From the NCBI RefSeq assembly GCF_007004135.1, contig NZ_VJMG01000021.1, forward strand, positions 124,001 through 188,000: a stretch of DNA of 64,000 bases, read 5' to 3'. Below, in pieces: positions 1 to 9,631 of this stretch (position 1 is the first letter of the stretch; the number at the start of each line of letters is the position of its first letter). The notes under the pieces are model-generated. The model was not told the DNA's origin, made no database searches, and worked only from the letters and a program-made list of their open reading frames with translations. This DNA is from Affinirhizobium straminoryzae (GTDB lineage Bacteria > Pseudomonadota > Alphaproteobacteria > Rhizobiales > Rhizobiaceae). Both the position numbers and the translations under genes were made by a program.

Positions 1-2
1 TG

Positions 3-1280
<1,278 letters not shown>

Positions 1281-1337
1281 ACGAAGTCCGGCGCGGGTGT
1301 TGCAGCCCGCGCCGCTGAACGACGACAAACAGCAGGA

Positions 1338-2300
1338 ATGACCATGGTCACCATCGACAATCACGCAGATCTCCGGGCAGAGGAGCAGGTTCGTCTCTCC
1401 GAAGCCGGGGCGCGCGATTTCTTCGAGCTTCTGAAGCCGCGCGTGATGTCGCTGGTGGTGTTCACCGCCTTTGCCGGGCTGCTTCTGGCGCCCGGCAGCA
1501 TCAATCCGGTGATCGGGGCCATTGCCATTCTCTGCATCGCGGTGGGGGCAGGGGCCTCCGGCGCGCTCAACATGTGGTACGATGCCGATATCGATGCGGT
1601 GATGACGCGCACGGCCCGTCGTCCCATTCCTGCCGGCCGCATCCGGCCGGAAGAGGCGCTGGCCTTCGGCCTGACGCTCTCGACCTTTTCCGTGGCGATC
1701 CTCGGCCTGGTGGTCAACTGGTTCGCGGCCGGGCTGCTCGCCTTCACCATCTTCTTCTATGCCGTCGTCTATACGATGTGGCTGAAGCGTTCGACGCCGC
1801 AGAACATCGTGATCGGCGGGGCATCCGGCGCATTTCCGCCGATGATCGGCTGGGCCTGCGTGACGGGCGGCGTGTCTCTCGACAGCGTCGTGCTGTTTCT
1901 CATCATCTTCCTGTGGACGCCTGCGCATTTCTGGGCGCTTGCCCTCTTCAAGATGCGCGATTACGGCTCCGTCGGCATTCCGATGATGCCGAATGTCGCC
2001 GGCGAGCGGGCTACCAAGCACCAGATCGTCGCCTATGCCGTGCTGACCGCTGCCGTCGCCGTCGTACCCGCCATGACCGGGCTTGTCGGCTGGGGCTATG
2101 GCCTGTTTGCCGCAGCCCTTGGCGCCGTCTTCATCGTCTGTTCCATCGCCGTCTGGCGCATGCCGGATGGCGACCAGAAGATGATCGCCGCCAAGCGCAT
2201 GTTCGCCTATTCGGTGCTCTATCTCTTCGCCATCTTCTCCGCGCTGATTGCCAGCCATTACGCCGAACTGCTCGTCGGCCGCTTCGGAGGGATGCTGTGA
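1338..2300 (+). CDS. ctaB: Protoheme IX farnesyltransferase (heme O synthase)
   Basis: CtaB transfers a farnesyl group to protoheme IX, making heme O, the precursor of the heme A used by the oxidase encoded upstream. The 320-residue polytopic membrane protein belongs to the UbiA prenyltransferase superfamily; the Mg-pyrophosphate motif N-x3-D-x3-D is at N78, D82, D86 and is followed by a [11 protein letters not shown] stretch typical of the family. The length is normal. The ATG at 1338 precedes a hydrophilic N-terminus of about 25 residues before the first helix. The stop overlaps the GTG start of the next small gene by four bases, which suggests translational coupling. Confidence 0.96.
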   Translation: MTMVTIDNHADLRAEEQVRLSEAGARDFFELLKPRVMSLVVFTAFAGLLLAPGSINPVIGAIAILCIAVGAGASGALNMWYDADIDAVMTRTARRPIPAGRIRPEEALAFGLTLSTFSVAILGLVVNWFAAGLLAFTIFFYAVVYTMWLKRSTPQNIVIGGASGAFPPMIGWACVTGGVSLDSVVLFLIIFLWTPAHFWALALFKMRDYGSVGIPMMPNVAGERATKHQIVAYAVLTAAVAVVPAMTGLVGWGYGLFAAALGAVFIVCSIAVWRMPDGDQKMIAAKRMFAYSVLYLFAIFSALIASHYAELLVGRFGGML

Positions 2301-2434
2301 TCGAGACTATCAAGCCGACGGAGGCGCAGAAGAAATCGCGGCGCGGGCGCAATGTGGCGCTCGGCGTCGTGCTTGCAGCACTGGTGGCCCTCTTCTACGT
2401 GGTCACCATCATCAAGCTGGGCGGAATGGGCTGA
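2297..2434 (+). CDS. CoxF-like small membrane protein of the oxidase operon
   Basis: A 45-residue protein that begins at a GTG overlapping the ctaB stop by four bases (GTGA). It has a basic N-terminus ([12 protein letters not shown]) followed by one hydrophobic helix ([19 protein letters not shown]) and a short tail ending KLGGMG. Position between ctaB and ctaG and this architecture match the CoxF-type small proteins found in alphaproteobacterial cta operons; a structural or assembly role at the oxidase is inferred from context only. It is easily missed because it is short and starts with GTG. Confidence 0.8.
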   Translation: MIETIKPTEAQKKSRRGRNVALGVVLAALVALFYVVTIIKLGGMG

Positions 2435-2456
2435 ACGGGACGGGGAGGAGAACGGG

Positions 2457-3077
2457 ATGGCCAATCAGCAGCAGGACACGGCAAACGGGGCGGCCAAGGG
2501 GAAGGTCAGCAATGGCGTGATCCTGGCAAGCTGCGTCGTCTTCGTCTGCGGCATGGTGGGGGCTGCCTTCGCATCCGTGCCGCTCTACCGGCTGTTCTGT
2601 CAGGTCACCGGCTATAACGGCACCACGCAGCGCGTCGAACAGTATTCGGAGACGGTGCTGGACCGCACGATCCGCGTGAGCTTCGATGCCAACACCTCCA
2701 GCGGCCTGAACTGGGACTTCAAGCCGGTGGACAGGATGGTGGAGCCGAAGATCGGCGAAACGATCCAGATCAGCTACAAGGCGACCAACCGTTCCGCGAC
2801 GCCCACCACGGGCACGGCCGTGTTCAATGTCACGCCGATGGAAGCCGCCGTCTATTTCAACAAGGTGCAGTGCTTCTGCTTCACCGAAACCACGCTGCAG
2901 CCGGGCCAGACGCTCGACATGCCCGTGGTGTTCTTCGTCGATCCCGAGATCGTCAAGAGCGAGGAAACCAGGAACATCAAGAATATCACGCTGTCCTACA
3001 CCTTCTATCCCAGCCAGGGGGCAAAGCCGGTTGCCGGCTTGAAGGGCGAGAAGGCCGACAGCGCGAAGAAGTTGTGA
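2457..3077 (+). CDS. ctaG: Cytochrome c oxidase assembly protein CtaG (Cox11 family)
   Basis: CtaG/Cox11 is a membrane-anchored periplasmic copper chaperone that delivers copper to the CuB site of subunit I. The 206-residue protein has one N-terminal membrane helix (about residues 18-40, then [12 protein letters not shown]) and a periplasmic beta domain carrying the copper-binding CFCF motif. The ATG at 2457 follows a good ribosome site (GGGGAGGAG) and gives the usual family length; in-frame starts upstream would overlap the previous small gene. It lies 22 bases after the CoxF-like gene and 58 bases before ctaE, consistent with one operon. Confidence 0.96.
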   Translation: MANQQQDTANGAAKGKVSNGVILASCVVFVCGMVGAAFASVPLYRLFCQVTGYNGTTQRVEQYSETVLDRTIRVSFDANTSSGLNWDFKPVDRMVEPKIGETIQISYKATNRSATPTTGTAVFNVTPMEAAVYFNKVQCFCFTETTLQPGQTLDMPVVFFVDPEIVKSEETRNIKNITLSYTFYPSQGAKPVAGLKGEKADSAKKL

Positions 3078-3135
3078 GAGAGGGTCCTGCCGCGCGAGCG
3101 GGAGGGCTTGAGGAGAAACATCGGGGACTGATCAC

Positions 3136-4011
3136 ATGGCGCAAGCGCACCAGAAACAACACGATTACCACATCATAGACCCGAGCATCTGGCCGCTGAT
3201 GGCCTCGATCGGCGCCTTTGTCGTCACGTTTGGCGGTGTCGGCTACATGCGCTACCTGCATGGCGGCACGTTCCACATCTTCGGCCTGAACCTTGCCAAT
3301 CCGTGGCTGTTCTTCATCGGCCTCGCGATCCTCGTCTACACCATGGTCGGCTGGTGGGCGGACACGATCAAGGAGGGGCGCGAAGGGCACCATACCAAGG
3401 TGGTCTCCCTGCATCTGCGCTACGGCATGATCATGTTCATCGCCTCGGAGGTGATGTTCTTCGTGGCCTGGTTCTGGGCCTTCTTCGATGCGAGCCTCTT
3501 TCCGCACGAGGCGATCCAGGCAAGCCGCGTTACCGCCACCGGTGGCCAGTGGCCGCCGAAGGGCATCGAGGTGCTCGATCCCTGGCACCTGCCGCTCTAC
3601 AACACCGTAATCCTGCTGCTCTCCGGCACCTGTGTCACCTGGGCGCACCATGCGCTGTTGCACAATGACCGCAAGGGCCTCATCAACGGTCTGGCGCTGA
3701 CGGTGGCGCTCGGCGCGCTGTTCTCCTTCGTGCAGGGCTATGAATACGTGCATGCCCCGTTCGACTTCAAGAACTCGATCTATGGCGCCACCTTCTTCAT
3801 GTCGACGGGCTTCCACGGCTTCCACGTGCTGGTCGGCACCATTTTCCTGCTGGTCTGCCTGATCCGCGCCATCAATGGCGGCTTCACGCCCACCAAGCAT
3901 TTCGGCTTCGAGGCCGCCGCCTGGTACTGGCACTTCGTTGACGTGGTCTGGCTGTTCCTGTTCTTCGCGATCTACATCTGGGGTGGCTGGGGCGCGCCGC
4001 TCGCCCATTGA
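3136..4011 (+). CDS. ctaE: Cytochrome c oxidase subunit III
   Basis: Subunit III of the aa3 oxidase, a 291-residue seven-helix inner-membrane protein that stabilises the catalytic core and the proton pathway. Recognisable segments include YHIIDPSIWPL near the N-terminus, the EVMFFVAWFWAFFDASLFP helix region and the C-terminal HFVDVVWLFLF helix with its conserved histidine. The length is normal for the family. It is the last structural oxidase gene and is followed by a strong intrinsic terminator at 4040-4066, which probably ends most transcripts of the operon. Confidence 0.97.
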   Translation: MAQAHQKQHDYHIIDPSIWPLMASIGAFVVTFGGVGYMRYLHGGTFHIFGLNLANPWLFFIGLAILVYTMVGWWADTIKEGREGHHTKVVSLHLRYGMIMFIASEVMFFVAWFWAFFDASLFPHEAIQASRVTATGGQWPPKGIEVLDPWHLPLYNTVILLLSGTCVTWAHHALLHNDRKGLINGLALTVALGALFSFVQGYEYVHAPFDFKNSIYGATFFMSTGFHGFHVLVGTIFLLVCLIRAINGGFTPTKHFGFEAAAWYWHFVDVVWLFLFFAIYIWGGWGAPLAH

Positions 4012-4039
4012 GCGGCAGCCGCATCCGTTGAACGATACG

Positions 4040-4066
4040 AAAGGGGCGGCACGACCGCCCCTTTTC
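4040..4066 (+). terminator. Intrinsic terminator after ctaE
   Basis: A perfect 10-bp stem (AAAGGGGCGG / CCGCCCCTTT) with a five-base loop, followed by TTTT. It lies 28 bases downstream of the ctaE stop and only 38 bases before the DUF983 gene, so it may attenuate rather than abolish read-through into DUF983-SURF1. Confidence 0.85.
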
Positions 4067-4104
4067 CATCCGGGCGCCGCCCGGGTTCAGGGAAGGAGCA
4101 AAGC

Positions 4105-4488
4105 ATGCCACACGATCACGCGCAGTATCCGCCGCAGGATGCCGTGTCCACCGGCCTGCGTGGGGCCTGCCCCCGCTGCGGCCAGGGCCGGCTGTTCGAG
4201 GGTCTCCTGAAGGTTCGCCCCGCCTGCACGGCCTGCGGTCTGGATTACGGCTTTGCCGATGCGGGGGATGGACCGGCGGTCTTCGTGATGCTGATCCTCG
4301 GCTTCCTTGTGGTGGGCTTTGCCCTATGGTTCGAATTCACGTTTCACCCGTCGATCTGGCTGCATTTCGTGGTCACGCTGCCCTTTGCCGTCATCGTCTG
4401 CCTCGGCAGTCTCCGGCTGCTGAAGGGGCTGCTGATTGCCTTACAATACAAGCACAATGCCAGCGAGGGCCGGATCGATCGTGACTGA
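4105..4488 (+). CDS. DUF983 family membrane protein
   Basis: A 127-residue protein with an N-terminal zinc-ribbon-like pair of motifs, CPRC (C22, C25) and CTAC (C41, C44), followed by two hydrophobic helices (about residues 55-80 and 88-108). This is the DUF983 pattern, and DUF983 genes commonly sit next to SURF1 in alphaproteobacterial oxidase clusters, which is the case here. The precise function is not known; a role in oxidase biogenesis is inferred from the neighbourhood. The stop lies inside the start region of SURF1 (8-base overlap). Confidence 0.9.
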   Translation: MPHDHAQYPPQDAVSTGLRGACPRCGQGRLFEGLLKVRPACTACGLDYGFADAGDGPAVFVMLILGFLVVGFALWFEFTFHPSIWLHFVVTLPFAVIVCLGSLRLLKGLLIALQYKHNASEGRIDRD

Positions 4489-5242
4489 TATCGTGCGCGA
4501 CACCGAGGCAGATAAGCCCCCGATGAGCCGCGGAAAGCGGATCGCAACCGGTGCGGTCGTCCTCATCGCGCTGGGCATCCTTGTGTCGCTCGGCACCTGG
4601 CAGGTGCAACGGCTGCACGAGAAGGAAGCACTGCTGGCGCAGATCGAAAGCCGCCGCCACGGCGCGCCTGTCGATCTCACGCTGGCTGAGCAGACCATGG
4701 CGCGCGGCGAGGATGGCGAATATCTGCATGTGCGGGTCACCGGTCGTTTCGATCACAGCCGCGAGCGGCATTTCTTCGCGACCTTCGAGGGCGAGAGCGG
4801 CTTTTATGTCTATACGCCGCTGACGCTGGCCGACGGTCGCATCCTGCTCCTCAACCGCGGCTTCGTGCCCTATGAGCTCAAGGATCCCGCCCGGCGGGCT
4901 GCCGGTCAGGTATCGGGAACGGTGACGCTGGCCGGCTACGTGCGCAACCGGCTGGCGAAAAAACCCTCCTCCATCCTGCCGGACAACGATCCCGCCAAAA
5001 ACATCTTCTACTGGAAGGACTGGCAGGCGATGGTGGCCAGCAGCGGCCTCGACGCCGCCCGCGTGCTGCCCTTCTTCGTGGATGCCGATGCGACGGTTGC
5101 CAATCCCGGCGGCTTGCCGAAGGGCGGCGTCACACAGTTCGATCTGCCGAACAACCATCTGCAATATGCCCTGACCTGGTATGGGCTCGCCGTCGCGCTG
5201 GTGGCGGTCACCGGCCTCATGCTGTTTCGGCGCAAGACATAA
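4481..5242 (+). CDS. SURF1 family cytochrome oxidase biogenesis protein
   Basis: SURF1 (Shy1) proteins help insert heme A into subunit I. The 253-residue protein has the classic topology: an N-terminal helix (VVLIALGILVSLGTWQVQRLHEK, carrying the family's GTWQVQRL signature), a periplasmic domain with LLNRGFVP, and a C-terminal helix (TWYGLAVALVAVTGLMLFRRK). The GTG at 4481 was chosen because it follows a GCGAGGG sequence at proper spacing and overlaps DUF983 only slightly; an ATG at 4523 (MSRGKRIATG) is the alternative. The gene completes the oxidase assembly set. Confidence 0.93.
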   Translation: MTDIVRDTEADKPPMSRGKRIATGAVVLIALGILVSLGTWQVQRLHEKEALLAQIESRRHGAPVDLTLAEQTMARGEDGEYLHVRVTGRFDHSRERHFFATFEGESGFYVYTPLTLADGRILLLNRGFVPYELKDPARRAAGQVSGTVTLAGYVRNRLAKKPSSILPDNDPAKNIFYWKDWQAMVASSGLDAARVLPFFVDADATVANPGGLPKGGVTQFDLPNNHLQYALTWYGLAVALVAVTGLMLFRRKT

Positions 5243-5293
5243 CGGCGGTTCGGGGAGGGCCGGCCGCCGGGCTTCATCGGATCGGGGGACATC

Positions 5294-5659
5294 ATGACGG
5301 TCGTGGCGGCTTTTCTCGTGGCGCTGGTGGCGCTCGAGCATTTTTACATCCTCGTGCTGGAGATGTTTCTCTGGACGAAGCCGGCCGGGCGGCGCGCCTT
5401 CGGTCTTTCGCCGGAACGGGCGGCGGCGACGAGGGTGATGGCCGCCAATCAGGGCCTCTATAACGGTTTTCTCGCCACAGGCCTCGTCTGGGCACTGCTG
5501 CATCCGGACGCGGGCTTCGCCTTCCAGCTCAAATTGTTTTTTGTTGGCTGCGTGCTGGTGGCTGGCCTATATGGGGGAGCGACCGCCGCGCGGAAGATTT
5601 GGCTCATCCAGGCCCTTCCGGCGGCGCTTGCCCTGATTGCCGTCCTCATCGCAGGCTGA
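5294..5659 (+). CDS. DUF1304 domain membrane protein
   Basis: A 121-residue protein with four predicted hydrophobic helices and the DUF1304 hallmarks [14 protein letters not shown] and [11 protein letters not shown]. Proteins of this family are small inner-membrane proteins of unknown function. It begins 51 bases after SURF1 and its end lies four bases before the ispH start, so it is probably cotranscribed with ispH. Nothing unusual is visible in the sequence. Confidence 0.88.
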   Translation: MTVVAAFLVALVALEHFYILVLEMFLWTKPAGRRAFGLSPERAAATRVMAANQGLYNGFLATGLVWALLHPDAGFAFQLKLFFVGCVLVAGLYGGATAARKIWLIQALPAALALIAVLIAG

Positions 5660-5663
5660 CCGA

Positions 5664-6668
5664 ATGAACATGCAGGAAATCCGACCGCCCCTGACCATCC
5701 GCCTGTGCGGGCCGCGCGGCTTTTGCGCGGGCGTGGACCGGGCAATCCAGATCGTGGTGCTGGCGCTGAAGGCCTATGGTGCGCCGGTCTATGTGCGCCA
5801 CGAGATCGTCCACAACCGCTATGTGGTGGAAGGGCTGGAGGCCAAGGGCGCGATCTTCGTCGAGGAACTGAACGAGATCCCGGAGGAGCATCGCCAGCAG
5901 CCGGTGGTGTTTTCCGCCCATGGCGTACCGAAATCGGTGCCGGAAGATGCGCAGTCGCGCAATCTCTTCTATCTGGATGCCACCTGTCCGCTGGTATCGA
6001 AGGTGCACAAGCAGGCCATGCGCCACCAGCGCCTGGGACGCCATGTGATCCTGATCGGCCATGCCGGCCACCCGGAAGTGATCGGCACCATGGGCCAGCT
6101 GCCGGAGGGCACGGTCTCGCTGATCGAGACGGTCGAGGATGTGGATGCCTACGAGCCCGCCGACCCGGACAATCTCGGCTATGTGACGCAGACGACGCTG
6201 TCGGTGGACGATACCGCCGGCGTGATCGCCCGCCTGCAGGAGCGTTTTCCCAATCTCACGGCGCCTGCGGCCGACAGCATCTGCTATGCCACGACGAACC
6301 GGCAGGAAGCTGTGAAGCAGGCCGCGCCCGGCTGCGATCTCTTCATCGTCGTCGGCGCGCCCAATTCGTCCAATTCCAAGCGGCTGGTGGAGGTGGCATT
6401 GCGCGCCGGCGCCACCCGCTCGCTTTTGGTGCAGCGCGCGGCCGAGATCGACTGGGATCAGGTGGGAAAAATCCGCACGCTCGGCATCTCCGCCGGCGCA
6501 TCCGCCCCGGAAGTCATCGTCGACGAGATCATCGAGGCCTTCCGCGCCCGCTTCGACGCTACCGTGGAGCTCGCGATCACGGCGGAGGAAAACGAGCACT
6601 TCCTCGTCAACCGCGAACTGCGCAGCATCGAGCTCACCCGCGAAGACATGGCCTGGGTGAATGGGTGA
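5664..6668 (+). CDS. ispH: 4-hydroxy-3-methylbut-2-enyl diphosphate reductase
   Basis: IspH catalyses the last step of the methylerythritol phosphate pathway, reducing HMBPP to IPP and DMAPP with a [4Fe-4S] cluster. The three cluster cysteines are present at C21 ([12 protein letters not shown]), C108 (ATCPLV) and C207 (ICYATTNRQ), and the HxGH and SSNS segments that bind the diphosphate are intact. The ATG at 5664 gives a 334-residue protein; an in-frame upstream start would lie inside the DUF1304 gene. It is followed by the repeat-rich spacer before thrB. Confidence 0.97.
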   Translation: MNMQEIRPPLTIRLCGPRGFCAGVDRAIQIVVLALKAYGAPVYVRHEIVHNRYVVEGLEAKGAIFVEELNEIPEEHRQQPVVFSAHGVPKSVPEDAQSRNLFYLDATCPLVSKVHKQAMRHQRLGRHVILIGHAGHPEVIGTMGQLPEGTVSLIETVEDVDAYEPADPDNLGYVTQTTLSVDDTAGVIARLQERFPNLTAPAADSICYATTNRQEAVKQAAPGCDLFIVVGAPNSSNSKRLVEVALRAGATRSLLVQRAAEIDWDQVGKIRTLGISAGASAPEVIVDEIIEAFRARFDATVELAITAEENEHFLVNRELRSIELTREDMAWVNG

Positions 6669-6675
6669 GGCGCGG

Positions 6676-6970
6676 CCGGGCGCTCTCGCGCCCGGAGAAA
6701 TCGATCCAGCGATCGATTTCAGCGCCGAACGCCCTGAGCTCAAGCGAAGGGCCGGGGCGTCAGCCAGGAACGGTCAGGCGAAGCCTGAGAAATCGATCCA
6801 GTGAATCGATGTCAGTGACGAACGCGCCGGGCCTGAAGCGAGGCACCGGGGCTTTCCTCCAGTGCGACGGCGCCAGCCAGCAAAACGCTCCGGTGGAGCG
6901 TTTTGAGTTGCGAACGCCCTGAGCTCAAGCGAAGGGCCGGGGCTTCCGCCAGTGCGACGGCGGCGCTGAC
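6676..6970. repeat. Modular hairpin repeat, three copies
   Basis: The spacer between ispH and thrB holds three related units. Each has an inverted repeat followed by a core beginning CGAACGCC or CGAACGCG and ending in CCGGGGC. The 33-base core is identical at 6726-6758 and 6911-6943 and diverged at 6819-6852. The preceding stems differ in sequence but keep pairing: AAATCGATC/GATCGATTT at 6698-6719, an imperfect ATCGAT pair at about 6789-6810, and AAAACGCTCC/GGAGCGTTTT at 6882-6904. A further GC hairpin (CCGGGCGC/GCGCCCGG) sits at 6676-6695. No protein-coding gene is convincing here. Confidence 0.8.
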
Positions 6971-7125
6971 CTCTGATACCCTCCTGCTTTGCCGAACGAC
7001 GCCATGCCCACCCGCAAATCCTGTGCCCATCCCGCTCCCGGGGCTAGCCATCATCCCGTCCCCCTGTGTATGCCTTGTGGCAGACGGGCTGGGCGATCAG
7101 CCGCGAAGCTGCAGGGACAAGAGAA

Positions 7126-8097
7126 TTGGCCGTTTACACCGATATCAGCGAGACCGATCTGCGGGCCTTCCTCGCCCAGTATGATGTGGGCGAGCTCACC
7201 TCCTACAAGGGCATTGCCGAGGGGGTGGAGAATTCCAATTTCCTCCTGCACACCACCAGGGACCCGCTGATCCTGACGCTTTACGAGAAGCGGGTGGATG
7301 CCGGCGACCTGCCGTTTTTCCTTGGCCTGATGCAGCATCTGGCGGAGAAGGGCCTGTCCTGCCCGCTGCCGCTGCCGCGCCATGACGGCAGGCTGACGGG
7401 CGAACTCTCCGGCCGGCCGGCGGCGCTCATCTCCTTCCTCGAAGGCATGTGGCTCAGAAAGCCGGAGGCCGCCCATTGCGGGCAGGTGGGCCGCGCGCTG
7501 GCCGAACTGCATCTCGCCGCCCAGGATTTTTCGATCCGCCGGCCGAATGCGCTGTCGCTCGATGGCTGGCTCGATCTTTGGGCGAAGGCCGGCCCGCGCG
7601 CCGACGAGGTGCAGGAGGGGCTTCAGGCGGAGATCTCTGACGAGCTGGATCACCTCTCCGGCCACTGGCCCAAAGATTTGCCGACCGGCGTGATCCATGC
7701 CGATCTCTTCCAGGACAATGTCTTCTTCCTCGGCGACCGGCTCTCCGGCCTCATCGATTTCTACTTCGCCTGCAACGACATGCTGGCCTATGACGTGGCG
7801 ATCTGCCTGAATGCCTGGTGTTTTCAGCCGGATGGCTCCTACAATTTTGCGAAAGGCGCGGCGCTGCTTGCCGGTTACCAGTCGGTTCGGCCGCTCTCGG
7901 CGAACGAGCAGGCGGCGCTTCCCATTCTCGCGCGCGGTTCGGCGCTGCGCTTCTTCCTCACCCGCCTCTATGACTGGCAGACGACGCCGGAAGGCGCGCT
8001 GGTGGTGAAGAAGGACCCGCTCGAATATCTGCGCAAATTGCGCTTCCACCGCGCCATCGTCTCGCCCTCCGAATACGGACTGGAGATTGCGTCGTGA
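7126..8097 (+). CDS. thrB: Homoserine kinase (ThrB, aminoglycoside phosphotransferase fold)
   Basis: Phosphorylates L-homoserine in threonine biosynthesis; the product is the substrate of threonine synthase, encoded as thrC at 25.3-26.7 kb. The 323-residue protein is of the alphaproteobacterial kinase type related to aminoglycoside phosphotransferases, with the N-terminal segment [15 protein letters not shown], the catalytic loop [14 protein letters not shown] and the metal-binding [10 protein letters not shown]. The start is taken as TTG at 7126 because homologous proteins begin at this point and AGGGA lies nine bases upstream; an ATG at 7066 would add 20 atypical residues. The stop overlaps the rnhA GTG start. 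Confidence 0.95.
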   Translation: MAVYTDISETDLRAFLAQYDVGELTSYKGIAEGVENSNFLLHTTRDPLILTLYEKRVDAGDLPFFLGLMQHLAEKGLSCPLPLPRHDGRLTGELSGRPAALISFLEGMWLRKPEAAHCGQVGRALAELHLAAQDFSIRRPNALSLDGWLDLWAKAGPRADEVQEGLQAEISDELDHLSGHWPKDLPTGVIHADLFQDNVFFLGDRLSGLIDFYFACNDMLAYDVAICLNAWCFQPDGSYNFAKGAALLAGYQSVRPLSANEQAALPILARGSALRFFLTRLYDWQTTPEGALVVKKDPLEYLRKLRFHRAIVSPSEYGLEIAS

Positions 8098-8534
8098 AGC
8101 AGGTGGAAATCTTTACCGACGGCGCCTGCTCCGGCAATCCGGGCCCCGGCGGCTGGGGCGCCATCCTGCGCTATGGCGAGGTGCAGAAGGAGCTTTATGG
8201 CGGCGAGGCCGATACCACCAACAACCGCATGGAGCTGCTTGCGGCGATCACCGCGCTGAATGCGCTGAAAAGCCCCTGCGAGGTCGATCTCCACACCGAC
8301 AGCAAATATGTGATGGACGGCATCTCCAAGTGGATCTTTGGCTGGAAGAAGAACGGCTGGAAGACCGCGGACAAGAAGCCGGTGAAGAATGGAGAACTGT
8401 GGCAGCAGCTCGATGCCGCCAACCAGCGCCACAAGGTCAAATGGCACTGGGTCAAGGGCCATGCCGGCCACCCCGAAAATGAACGTGCCGATGAACTGGC
8501 GCGTCTCGGCATGGAGCCGTTCAAGAAGCGGTGA
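8094..8534 (+). CDS. rnhA: Ribonuclease HI
   Basis: Cleaves the RNA strand of RNA-DNA hybrids, removing R-loops and primers. The 146-residue protein has the full catalytic set: D9 in the [16 protein letters not shown] motif, E47 in NNRMEL, D69 in HTDSKYV, H123 in KGHAGH and D133 in NERADELA. It starts with GTG overlapping the thrB stop by four bases, so the two are translated as a coupled pair, an arrangement common in rhizobia. The length and sequence are ordinary for the bacterial enzyme. Confidence 0.97.
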   Translation: MKQVEIFTDGACSGNPGPGGWGAILRYGEVQKELYGGEADTTNNRMELLAAITALNALKSPCEVDLHTDSKYVMDGISKWIFGWKKNGWKTADKKPVKNGELWQQLDAANQRHKVKWHWVKGHAGHPENERADELARLGMEPFKKR

Positions 8535-8575
8535 CGACAAGAACAGGGCGGTTTTGCCCGTTGAAGGAGGAAGCC

Positions 8576-8884
8576 ATGATCCTGCACTGCGTGTTCCTGC
8601 GCCTGAAGGCCGCGCTGCCGGCTGCCGACAAGCAATCGATCTACGAGGATCTGGCAAAGCTTCAGGCCGTCATCCCCGGCATCGTCAGCATCAGGACCGG
8701 CCCGAATGTCTCGCCGGAGGGCTTGAGCGGCGGCTTTCGCGACGGTTTTGTCGTGACCTTCGAGAATGCGGCGGCACGTGATGCCTATCTCGATCATCCC
8801 GAGCACAAGGCGGTGGGTGAGCGCATCGTTGCCGCCTGCGATGGCGGCCTTTCCGGGCTTCTGGTGTTCGATCTGGAGGTGTGA
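8576..8884 (+). CDS. Dabb (stress-responsive A/B barrel) family protein
   Basis: A 102-residue single-domain protein. The start MILHCVFLRLK, the central segment IPGIVSIRTGPNVSPEG and FRDGFVVTFENAAARDAYLDHPEHK are typical of the Dabb dimeric ferredoxin-like barrel family. The family includes stress-associated plant proteins and bacterial proteins of mostly unknown function, so no reaction is assigned. The ATG at 8576 follows an excellent ribosome site (GAAGGAGG). It lies 41 bases after rnhA and may be cotranscribed with thrB-rnhA. Confidence 0.85.
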   Translation: MILHCVFLRLKAALPAADKQSIYEDLAKLQAVIPGIVSIRTGPNVSPEGLSGGFRDGFVVTFENAAARDAYLDHPEHKAVGERIVAACDGGLSGLLVFDLEV

Positions 8885-8894
8885 GAGACGTCGG

Positions 8895-9052
8895 AGAACC
8901 CCTCCCCACAAGGGAGAGGGGCTAACCCGGCCGCTCCGCCTGGTACCCCATCACCGACAGCGGAACGATTTATTTGGGCAACTCGGTGCCCCTCGCGGTC
9001 TCCCCCCTTGTGGGGGAGATGGCGGCAGCCAGAGGGGGAGCTTGCACCCACA
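8895..9052. repeat. Inverted intergenic repeat element
   Basis: The spacer carries two inverted copies of a C-rich hairpin module. The left copy centres on CCTCCCCACAAGGGAGAGG near 8899-8921, and the right copy near 9000-9018 reads as its reverse complement with variations (CTCCCCCC TTGT GGGGGAG) and is followed by GGCGGCAGCC AGAGGGGG. Such paired modules look like a small non-autonomous intergenic element of the kind dispersed in rhizobial genomes. No coding function is apparent. Confidence 0.6.
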
Positions 9053-9086
9053 GTCGGACAAAACGCCATAGAAGGCAGATGAGGGG

Positions 9087-9557
9087 ATGCGGTTTCATAT
9101 CAGCCTGGCCCAGCATGAAGATGTCGCCTCCTGGCTTCGCCTGGCAGAAGAGGTGGTGCCGCTTTTCGGACCCATGCCGGATTTCGAGACTGTCTTGACC
9201 CGCAAGATCGCACAACGCCAGGCCTTCTGCGCAAAAGCGGAGTCTATGAACCTGAATGTTCTGGGAGGCGTACTCTTCGGCGGCAGCGGCACGGACTACG
9301 CCATCCGCTGGCTCGCCGTTTCATCGCAACATCAGCGGCTCGGCATTGGCAAGGCCCTCATCAATGCGGCCCTTTCAACCATGCCTCCGGAGTGCATCGT
9401 TCAGGTCGATACCTTTGTCGAAGGCAGTCCGGGAGCAGGGCCCGCCAGAGGACTGTACGAGAGCTGTGGTTTTGTGCCGGGAGACGTTTCTTGCGAAGGG
9501 GAGACCGTTCGCCAGCGGTATGTTCTGCGGCCGCGCATGATCGAGCATGATCTCTGA
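9087..9557 (+). CDS. GNAT family N-acetyltransferase
   Basis: A 156-residue protein with the GNAT fold. The core motif IRWLAVSSQHQRLGIGKALINAAL contains the acetyl-CoA pyrophosphate-binding Q-x-x-x-G-x-G/A pattern, and a C-terminal GLYESCGFVPGD segment matches motif B of the family. The substrate cannot be told from sequence. It begins 30 bases after the inverted repeat element and is convergent with the metal transporter binding-protein gene. Ordinary composition. Confidence 0.85.
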   Translation: MRFHISLAQHEDVASWLRLAEEVVPLFGPMPDFETVLTRKIAQRQAFCAKAESMNLNVLGGVLFGGSGTDYAIRWLAVSSQHQRLGIGKALINAALSTMPPECIVQVDTFVEGSPGAGPARGLYESCGFVPGDVSCEGETVRQRYVLRPRMIEHDL

Positions 9558-9578
9558 GCGTGTATCGGCGCGTGTCCT

Positions 9579-9601
9579 CTCTCCCCGCAATGCGGGGAGA
9601 G
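9579..9601. terminator. Repeat-type hairpin between convergent genes
   Basis: A perfect 10-bp stem CTCTCCCCGC / GCGGGGAGAG with a three-base AAT loop, followed by GGTTAGGGTGAGGG. This resembles the abundant rhizobial REP-like hairpin and sits between the GNAT gene and the convergent transporter gene, where it could end transcription in both directions, although there is no U-tract. Confidence 0.6.
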
Positions 9602-9631
9602 GGTTAGGGTGAGGGCCCCCCCTGAAAGCTC

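Noticed and set aside
8942-8975. GGAAC at 8951 as an EcfG promoter for the GNAT gene
   Set aside because: There is no CGTT at 16-17 bases downstream, so the second half of the consensus is missing.
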